64,000 nucleotides of DNA from Perkinsus olseni (Eukaryota; Perkinsozoa; Perkinsida; Perkinsidae), in NCBI GenBank assembly GCA_013115135.1, contig JABANP010000001.1:248001-312000 (forward strand), written 5' to 3'. This document shows, piece by piece, positions 56,307 through 64,000 of the stretch; the first letter of the stretch is position 1, and each line of letters begins with the position of its first letter. The notes below the pieces were generated by a model, which was not told the DNA's origin, did not search any database, and was given only the letters and a program-made list of their open reading frames with translations. The position numbers were made by a program, and so were the translations under genes.

Positions 56307-57761
56307 TCAAGCTGCCCCGGCTGTATTCGCAGGGGACAGCGGACGCTGTATTAGTTCCCGATGCATGTGATCGTGCATCGAACGTCTAGGACGGAAAGGC
56401 TCCAGCTCCTGGTCCCAGCCGAGGGCGACGGCGGAAATGAGCATCTCAGCAAAAGGGACCGTTACGTTCACTGAGTCGTACTCGTCGGTGATGAGGTTCC
56501 ACCCGGGTGTCTCAGCTCTGCCTCTCACGTCATGATTGTTCAGAAGCTCTCTGGCAACGTCAACCATCATGGCTGATGCATTCTTCTGCATCCTTTCTAG
56601 ACTTGAAAGACTCGCTTCTCGCCATGCGGACCGCAGAAAACTCAGGCCTTCTTCTGAGAGCAGTAACCTGACAGAAAAGTGACTCCAGGCATCAACGCTG
56701 CCAGTGAAGCACGCTTACCGACAGGACCTTTTCGAGGAATACGACACGATGACCTTCGATAAGAATGCATGATTGCGCACTCCGCTCCAGGTCATGCCCA
56801 GCTGCACTCTGAGGGTTTCCTGTGGAGGTGGCTTGAGCGCTCCTAATACTGTTCAATGTCATTGCTGTGCTCACCTCATTCCATAAATTGGGGTAGTCCC
56901 TCAAAGTCAATTCAGTTGGCGTAGGTGAGTTCTTCTTGCTATGCTTCCAGATATAGTGAAAGATAATCAGCGGCGAGAAGATTCTAGGGCTCCTAGTCAT
57001 CTTAGTGGACAGTCTTTGGTAGCAGGCCACGCAGTCTCGAGGTTCGGACAGAGGGTTTTGCACCAGCTTGAAGAGCATATGTTTCGCACCATTGATGATA
57101 CTCTCCTCGCAGTCAGAATCACTCCCCAGCGTGTAGTTTGCCGCATTTTCGAACGGTAGCTCTCCGGGACTCAAGAAGTGGAAGATTCCGTGGGATAGGT
57201 GGAGCTGGGGGAGCATGACGAACCTGAGATTGAGGTCCACCTTCAATCAGTGAACCGGCCCGCGGAAAACCGTCCTCTAATCATGAGGTCTGTGATTGGC
57301 GACACATCCCCACTCACGTTGCTTGAACTGATACGTGATCGACGAAGTAGCTGTCGCTCTCCTCGTCGTATTTGGCAGTGACTGATGCCCAGTGCTACAG
57401 GAAATGACAAGACACTTGAGGCGTGGTCCAAATCGAGGGGAGACTTTCTTTACGTCACCATTAACTTAGGGATACCCTCAGTGTTGGTCTAGACATCACT
57501 TACTGGCCAGTAGCTGGCGTTTTGCGTGCGGGAATACATCATCATGAGCTCCTGTTCTCCCTGGAAGTCATCAGTCGTGAGGGTACAGCTCCTTTGCCGC
57601 ACAGCATCAGAGGTTGGTGATAATCTAGCCTGAAAACACACACGTAGATCAGATGGCGTGGAAAGGGAATCATGAGGGCGACTTACCTTCTTAGGTGGAC
57701 TGGCTCCTGTGGCTTGCTGAAGTGTAACGGCGAGGGCGATGTTGATGCTCGATATGTGCAT
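56307..57761 (-). CDS. putative secreted protein, multi-exon
   Basis: Starts MHISSINIALAVTLQQATGA at 57761, a signal peptide with an Ala cleavage site. Exon 2 (after a 61-nt intron) gives a Ser/Thr-rich region and DDFQGEQELMMMYSRTQNAS. Exons near 57370-57310 (ASVTAKYDEESDSYF) and 57240-56710 (VDLNLRFVMLPQLHLSHGIF then HFLSPGELPFENAANYTLGS) follow. The last exon reads LLLSEEGLSFLRSAWREASL and ends with stop at 56307. The frame at the junction near 56700 could not be reconciled with the obvious donor. Several potential N-glycosylation sites. Family unknown; third secreted candidate in the window. Confidence 0.55.
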
Positions 57762-59310
57762 TAATAACGGTAACTTTATTATTCTGTACGCCCGTGCTTA
57801 GTCCTGGAGGCGTCAGAGAGGTGGGGTGAGCCTCGAAAGATTCTCAATGCCGCCGTCTACCATCACCATAATCTCCGCGGAGGATGCGTGTCTCGTGCTG
57901 GAAAATAACAGCGCGCGAACTCTCTCTTGTGCTTGCATCTTGCATGTTACATGAGAGCCTAGAGCATCGCTGTCCGTGAGAGACGACGTCGGCGGTGATT
58001 GTCTTATCTCATCAGGCAGTACGAAAGTTGGAGGTGAACTCTGGGCCCTCCTTGCTGGAACAGCGCACGCAGGGTGTCGCGGAGTCATGGACCGCAGGGC
58101 TTCAGTTTTGGACCTGCAGGCATGTCGCGTCTGGCCGCGGGTGTTCTGTTTGCTCATTCAAGAGTTACCATGCCTTGCGTTCAAGTTGGGGGCTGACAGT
58201 GTATGGGGGACAGACTCAGTATGGGAACCGGGTGATGCTCTCCTGCTGATGCGCTCCCAACAGTAGTCCTCTGAGGCTCTCTGCTCTCATGCTGTATCAC
58301 AGTCATCAAGCTGAGTGGCTGAGCTCACTGAAAGTGAGATGCCGTTATGTATGCGGGTGGGTCGTGTTGACCGCCCGATTCACTGTTGATACTCCTTCCC
58401 TCAGCGTCCCAATTCTACCAGTCAAGTCCAATACGAGGAACTCTAGCGCCCCCAATGTTGAGGGGGACTGGAAGCAGCAGCAGCCCGGTAGCTGGGGCAG
58501 GCCCCGACGGTGCCCGTACTCCCATCGTGGCTGTGGTGACGACCACCGTAGGCGGTAGTCGGCATGAGCAGGACTATCCTCGCTCGTGGTGGAACCTGCT
58601 GGACGCAGGTTCATATAGTTGTTCGTCGGGACGTGTGACGGGTATCTTTGAGGTTACTCTGGGTGAACTCAGGTTACCTAGATATTGTTGACGAGGCCTT
58701 GAAGGCTTTCCGCCTTGACATTCTGGCACTGGGAACGTACCGTGGAGTGGATGGAGGATCCCACTTGCGAGACAGTGAGCTCTGGTTGGCCTCTGATGAG
58801 CTCTTCCAGCGCCTTCTTTTCTCACAGGGTTCCGTACGATGGACAATTGCGACCGAGTAATGACCTACCTCATGATCTGGATTCACCGATGCCTCTGCCT
58901 CGCTCTGGATGCTATGCAGAATCACGACACCCAGGGCGATGCCAAAGGCATGGCAGGTGCTGGCCACTTCGGCTGGCTGTACAGTTGACGCCTCGTATGA
59001 GCTTGAATGACTGCCTGGGCGCGCCCGTGTCAGCATCACCATCAGGGTCGAAGGCAATGGTACATATTGCCCTCTTAGCAGCTCATAGTGTATGACGATG
59101 ATTGAAGTAGTGGGTGTGAGCTGTGTCAAGTCAGAGGAACGAAGATACGGAAGTCAATTCTGGAAAGGTCCCCTTCTCTGAGGAAGGAGAGCCCCCCCCT
59201 ACAACCTTCAAGATTCTTCCGATCGTATCCCCGAGTACCACACTTTTCCTTGCTCGTTGTTAGCTATCGCCTCTGCTGATGTGGGTTTTCATTTCCTTTC
59301 GCTGCTTTAG
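57762..59310. other. unassigned, possible exons
   Basis: Protein-like pieces on the plus strand include LDIVDEALKAFRLDILAL near 58678 and QNHDTQGDAKGMAGAG near 58919, but they were not joined into a gene. An antisense frame (58674-59129) is equally long. No domain was assigned on either strand. Confidence 0.3.
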
Positions 59311-59637
59311 ACGGCAGTGGCACCTCCGACTCGGGTAAGCTGTCGAAGGACAAGCTGTTGTGGATCCTTAAAGATGCTTCTATCGATGCCGATAAAGGTG
59401 GCGAGTCTATCAACGACTGGAAGCGTAGCATGACAGACCGGCGGGTTGGCCGATCATATGCCGTCTGGTGAAGGTACTCTACTTCTCCTAAGGGAAGAGA
59501 CGGACCTCAGCACGATCTCCTCCGACGACCTCGAGGACCTGGGTGCCTACTTCCTACACCTCCGCAACATCACCGTGGATCGGTACCCTGCCTTGTCGGC
59601 CCTCCCCATTAGAGTCCTGCTCCTTGTGTAGGCTGGT
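59311..59637 (+). CDS. unassigned exons
   Basis: After an acceptor at 59310, a charged exon reads GKLSKDKLLWILKDASIDAD. A second exon reads TISSDDLEDLGAYFLHLRNI then TVDRYPALSALPIR. The codon pattern looks coding, but start, end and family are unknown. Confidence 0.3.
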
Positions 59638-60014
59638 CCGCCGGCATCTGTATAAGGGCGACAGAGAGGGAGCGCCGTCCAAGTGCTGGCTGCAGTATGC
59701 GAGGCTCGTCACAGTAGGGAATAATTAATGACGCTATTCTAACATTATCACAAACAACGCATCATCATCACCTCCAGCGTTGTGTTCTTGTAACGTTCGG
59801 GCCGCCGTCCGTCTTTTTGTGTGGTCGCTAGCGGCTCGCCGGTTATACATTGTAGGCCAGGCGTCTTCTTCTTCCTCCTCCCGCCTTGTTGCTGAGCCAA
59901 TGCCTGTCGGTTGTGGTACAACGAACGCCCCACCCCCATCACCGGGAGACCCTCGATGCCTGTAATATTCTACCCTCCTGGTTTTGTCGCTCTCCGAACA
60001 GCGTCTCGGGAGTG

Positions 60015-62277
60015 ATGGACTTCTCGGGCTCTTGCCAACGCGATTGGCTCGTCATGTCCTTTCTTGTCTTTCACGATTTGATTTTCTCTTCTTCTTTTGT
60101 CAGATACAGTGCGTTGGGGTTGACTCGTTCCGCGTCAGAGGTGGAAATTAAGAAAGCCTATCGGCAGCAGGCTCTGGTGAGTGTCCATGGCAGCAGCAGT
60201 GACGGGCCATGCATCTTCCTTCAGAGGTGGCATCCAGACAAGAACCAGGACAACATCGAGGAGGCGACCGAGAGGTTCCAGCAAATTGGAAAGGCCTACG
60301 AGATCCTCGGAGATTCTCAGAAGAGGAGAAGGTGATGCTGATGACGTATTACTGTCTCTTGCTTTCATTATTAGACTTATTCGTTGCTAATCCCGTAGTG
60401 TAAACGAGGCGACCATCCTCTTCATCGCCCTCTGTCTCGAGTGACGAATCTCTTCTATGATGGTAGATATGACCTGGAAGGCACTATAGAAGAGGAGGAG
60501 GCTTTCGAGCATCAGAATATGAGCGATTTCATGGTACTCAAAGATGGTGCTGTTGCTACGTGACTTCTCCTCTTCAGAATCTTTTCGCTGCGGCCATGAG
60601 CGGCGGCTTCATGGGGCCGGGGGTAGTATATTTCATGATTCATTCTCGAAGTCGATCTTTGTCCTGTGTAGATGTTCTTCGCTGGTGGTGGTGGTGTGTT
60701 CGGTGGTCCGCAATTTTACGAAGTGGACTCCGAAGATGATGATGACGACGACGAGGACGAAGTCATCTTCTTAGATGTAAGAGTACGGATAGTGAGTCCT
60801 TAGGTTGCCTTTGGTCTTCATCCTAGCCTTCGGGGGGTTGTGATGATACTCAAGATTAATGCCGAGTCGTGGTAACCTCACACGCTACGGATAATCACAA
60901 TTTTCGATATCTTCTTCCAACCGCTGCTCGTCCTACTGCTCACGGTTTTGATGCTTGCCTTACTAGATCGTGCGATGAGCACTGCGAGTCTGCAAGACCC
61001 GGTAGTATTCAGGAGCTCCTTGGTGGTTTCGGCGCCCATCGTTCTCGCCGAGGCAGGGATGCTGCCGAAGACTTCGTAACCGCTATGCTGTTGGATGAGT
61101 TGCTCAGAGTAATACCATCGCCGTGGTCGTATGGAGGCATCATCACATTCCAGTGGGAGGCTTTCCGTGGCCATTTTCTTCTGGCGGTCGCTATTGTATG
61201 GCCCTGACCTTTCTCGCCCGCTCAGATGGCAGGTCTGGTACCGTTGAGGGGTTCCTGCCAATCGATTCTGTTTTCTATGACCATTACAGAATGGACTTTA
61301 TAAACAGGAATATTGACCTGTTGTAATGTTAGGGTGGTCTGCACCGTCGTGGACGTTATGATGACGACGATGATGATGAAGACTGGGAAACTGTTGAAGA
61401 CGATGAGGACGAGGATGAAGATGATGGTCCTCTATTAGAAGCTCTCTTCCTAGATCACTTTGCCCATCCTGTTACGAATCGTACCACTAGAGGTAGCAAC
61501 ACATAGGTGCCACGGTTCCACAACATTTTTCTGTTTTCAGGCGGAGCGATGAAATTCAAGTGCGGGGTGTGTCGCTGTTGCGGAGGAGGTAGTGAAGACG
61601 AAGAGCCTACTTCCTACACTTCTTCTCAGTGCTGTGGTGATGATGCACTCAGTAGAGGGCGTTTGCGTATCGAGGTTCTCGTTGCTATTATGAACTGGAC
61701 TAAACCTCACACGCGAATTCGATTGTCTGCTCTGAAGCCACTAGTCAATGAGCCGCCTAGTCTTCTTCACTGTTCCTGCCAGGCCCCACTGGATCTGCAG
61801 GAAAGACCTACAATGAGAATGGCATCCATCGTCATGTCACGGAAGATCACAAGGATTGGCTGAATCGGTTCGAAGCGATCATCAAGGAGGATGCCGCGGA
61901 TATCTTCGACTTGGTAAAGACGATTCAAAAACGGATCTCTACTTGATATCACCGGAAAGGCGGTGTTCTTCTTCTAGAATTTCTGTGACTTTTTCGTCAG
62001 TAATTTTTTTCTGTATTTCTTTTCTCAGGATGATGATCTTATAGAAGACGCCCTCGACACTGTCAGCACGGAGATGGGAAGGTCCAAGTCGACTTCTCCG
62101 AGGAGAAAAGCACAGTCGGAGAGGAAGAGCAGCAGCAGTTCTTCGATCGGGGGCGGCATCCCTCAAGAGAAAGAGACACCGCCATCGACCACTGCCAGCT
62201 CGGGGGGTGCAGGGGAATCCAAGAACGCCAGGCGCCGACATAACCAACAGAAGCGCCATAAGAAAGGAAGGAAATGA
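60015..62277 (+). CDS. DnaJ (J-domain) protein, acidic
   Basis: Hsp70 co-chaperone. The J domain is split: [20 protein letters not shown] from 60104, then [20 protein letters not shown] (HPD intact) and [13 protein letters not shown]. Next come [33 protein letters not shown], a Gly/Asp exon, a long acidic exon (about 61340-61490) with [16 protein letters not shown], and a Cys-rich [12 protein letters not shown] piece (a possible small zinc site). A helical exon, [20 protein letters not shown], follows. The C-terminus is basic ([15 protein letters not shown], stop 62275-62277). Start: Met at 60015 is likely, but its join to 60104 is out of phase with the visible donor. J type III/C. The basic tail suggests nuclear or ribosome association (inference). 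Confidence 0.8.
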
Positions 62278-62500
62278 TGATGTTATTGATATTTAATAAT
62301 CTTTAAATGATTAATTATTTCAATTACCGACAGCAGTTGCGTTCCGTAGTGGCCGGGAACCTCTTTCGACCAGTACTACGCCCACAACCGTCATTGAACC
62401 AGGAAGTACCGTGTTTCATGAACGCAAGAGAGGGTTAATGACGTGATTTCACGGAGTTATGGTATAGAAGGCATGCAAATGATGAACATCATCACCGTCT

Positions 62501-63051
62501 TCACTCATCCTGTTCCTCGCACCATTGTTCAATAGCTGTAGCGAGCTCTTCAGCGGTTTGGGGCGTGAAGGGTTTGGTGCAGAAATGATCGAAGTTGTGG
62601 GCCCAGCTTTGGGATTTGAGATCTTCGACACGGCCGGCGGAACAGCAGACCAACATAACGTTCCTGAGGGGAGCAAGCGGGATTCGAACCCACGACCTTC
62701 CGCATGGGAATACCGAGCTAGTTCCTCGTTGCCCATCATCGTTCGGATCCTCTCGGCAGCTTCAGCGCCGCCCATCTTTGGGGGCATGTTGAGATCTAGA
62801 AGGACGATTACCGGGTCGTCTACATCGTCACTCTCCTGCAGCTCCAACTGAGAGAACAGAATCGCGAGTAGGTCGATTTATGGTAGGACTGCTACGACGT
62901 TATCGATGGCATCTTCTCCGCAGTTCACTCGACTGATCCGATCCTCATCAAAACCATGACAAGTTAGGCTCATCTCGGCCACGTCGAGATTGTCGTCCTC
63001 GTCATCAGCCAGCACCAAGTCCACGGCCTCAACTCCCGAGAAAGTGGGCAT
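62501..63051 (-). CDS. stand-alone response regulator (receiver domain)
   Basis: Two-component receiver protein. Exons (minus) 63051-62899, 62847-62714 and 62663-62501 give 149 residues. The acidic pair is in VLADDEDDN, the phospho-acceptor Asp in VIVLLDLNMPP, the switch Ser/Thr in VCCSAG, and the conserved Lys in FCTKPF. There is no output domain, so it would act by protein contact after phosphotransfer from a histidine kinase. The second intron (62664-62713) is a tRNA-like family C intron; the ORF reads through it because it has no stop in the host frame. Two-component proteins occur in some protists; horizontal origin is possible but not shown. Confidence 0.9.
62664..62713 (-). repeat. family C intron in response regulator
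   Basis: 50-nt intron; minus strand reads GTGGGTTCGAATCCCGC at about 62676-62692, a five-base-pair T-stem with a seven-base loop, preceded by TTCCCATGCGGAAG. Confidence 0.75.
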
Positions 63052-63292
63052 GATAAATAATCTCTGGCCGTAAATTGCTACCTGCTGCGTAGCTATCATT
63101 CCAAACCCATTGCCAAGTCGGTTGGGAAGCAGATTCACAGCAACCGTAAGATACCTTGAACGTGTCAAGAGCGTTAGGAAATTGCAAGATTGCAAGATGG
63201 ACAGAAGTCTTTCCTTTTGCGCGTGATCGATTTCGCTATAGCTTTTCCCCCTGTCTTGGTCTTCCTTTACGGAGAAGTCATCAACTGCAGCG

Positions 63293-63852
63293 ATGCCGTC
63301 TTACAACCGTTTCGTGGAGCCTGGCCGCTTCTGCACCGTCACCTACGGTCCCGATGAGGGCAAGCAATGCACCATCGTGGACGTCATCGACCACCGAAGG
63401 GTCGTCGTTGACGGACCTAAGAACGTCACCGGTAATAATCGCAGGGAAACTCAGGATGGATGGTGATTGCTGAATGTGAATTTGGAATGGTGTGGTATCA
63501 GGTGTCGGTCGCCAGCAGATCCCTCTCCGCTGGTTGGCTCTCTCCGATTTCGTCGTCCCCAACACTTTCCGTGGTGCTCACGGCCCCACCGTAGCCAAGG
63601 GTCTTAAGGAGGGTGATGTCCTTGCCAAGTTCAACGCCACTAGATTCGCTCGCAGGCGTGTCGCCCGCAAGAACAAGCTCGCGTAAGTATCTTTAGGTCG
63701 CGCTGGCATTTCGTAAATGCACGCCCCAACCGGAGCATTGTTCTCTTTCTTTCAGTCTTACCGACTTCGAGCGTTTCAAGGTTATGGTTGCCAAGAAGCG
63801 CATCGGTCAGGCTATGCGTGCCTCCATCAACAAGATCCGCAAGCAGCACTAA
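63293..63852 (+). CDS. RPL14: 60S ribosomal protein L14
   Basis: eL14 of the large ribosomal subunit. Exons 63293-63431, 63502-63682 and 63756-63852 total 417 nt, or 138 residues. YNRFVEPGRFCTVTYGPDEG, CTIVDVIDHRRVVVDGP, WLALSDFVVP, a basic helix ARRRVARKNKLALTDFERF and KVMVAKKRIGQAMR match the family; the C-terminus is a basic helix. Introns are 70 and 73 nt, longer than most in the window and without family motifs. Strong C-ending codon bias as in Ran. The start follows a T/C-rich leader. Confidence 0.95.
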
Positions 63853-64000
63853 TCGGTGTATGATGCTGATGCTCCCACCATTCACCTTGTTGTTGATCGT
63901 ATTAGCACCACTGTGGATGATGACGACGACTGAGGCTGTATGATGATGACCAGGCTGCATATTATAATGAGTTGCGTTTCACGTGATGGGGAAGTATCGG

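Noticed and set aside
58660..58760. ARPC3 (Arp2/3 subunit) based on DIVDEALKAFR
   Set aside because: Only this short match; the following ARPC3 motifs are absent.
58674..59129. minus-strand 151-residue ORF
   Set aside because: No start context, no domain, and overlapped by plausible plus-strand exons.
61539..61555. family D-like GGCGGAGCGATGAAATT
   Set aside because: It directly follows an acceptor and reads in frame as GGAMKF of the DnaJ exon, so it is probably coding coincidence.

Overview
The window looks like nuclear DNA of an intron-dense, gene-dense alveolate protist. The best fit is Perkinsus or another perkinsozoan (inference, moderate confidence). Genes lie on both strands at roughly one per 1.5-2 kb. 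Almost all are cut by very short introns, mostly 42-75 nt. Recognisable genes are eukaryotic housekeeping genes, and three signal-peptide proteins without recognised relatives resemble lineage-specific secreted proteins. No complete tRNA gene, rRNA or CRISPR array was found. The forward/reverse frames listed for many exons are short because introns interrupt them, so coordinates below are whole gene spans with exon joins worked out by hand.

Layout. 0.6-18 kb, plus strand: a Ser/acidic hypothetical; a Mn-type CDF cation transporter; the SNARE Sec22; a coiled-coil protein; a terminal uridylyltransferase-like nucleotidyltransferase; TFIIB; a Gemin2-like gene; two unassigned genes, one with a 32-nt minisatellite in an intron; uridine kinase. 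18-30 kb: Ran GTPase, proteasome alpha-5, a small secreted protein (minus), Vps4 ATPase, an ADO/PCO-type thiol dioxygenase, a 57-residue gene, a Hemingway/CFAP97-like gene (minus) and a 293-residue secreted protein. 31-44 kb: an ABHD13/Bem46-like hydrolase that lacks its usual C-terminus, two tandem C2-domain paralogues with Pro/Gln-rich tails, a coiled-coil gene and an otubain (both minus), and a multi-EF-hand protein. 44.8-51.7 kb, minus: a large PPEF-type phosphatase with a Tudor-like N-terminal region and EF-hand-like C-terminal repeats. 52-64 kb: several unassigned genes, a third secreted protein (minus), a DnaJ protein, a stand-alone response regulator (minus) and ribosomal protein L14.

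The most unusual feature is the introns. Many share short sequences and fall into at least four families that sit in either orientation relative to the host gene. In family C (about eleven introns) the intron contains a tRNA T-arm/B-box (GGTTCGANTCC), sometimes with a decayed anticodon arm. Family B carries a core like TTTCGTGGCGCGCGAC, family D GCGGAGCGAAG, and family A CTAGAGGTGTCAG. Many introns start GT(A/G) and are followed by an exon that also starts GT(A/G), as expected if insertion duplicated a short target and the duplicate supplied the splice site. This looks like a set of introner-like elements, one of them tRNA-derived. There are also candidate introns of only 21-32 nt, GC-AG introns, and one intron whose ends are set by a 5-bp direct repeat rather than by a normal GT-AG pair.
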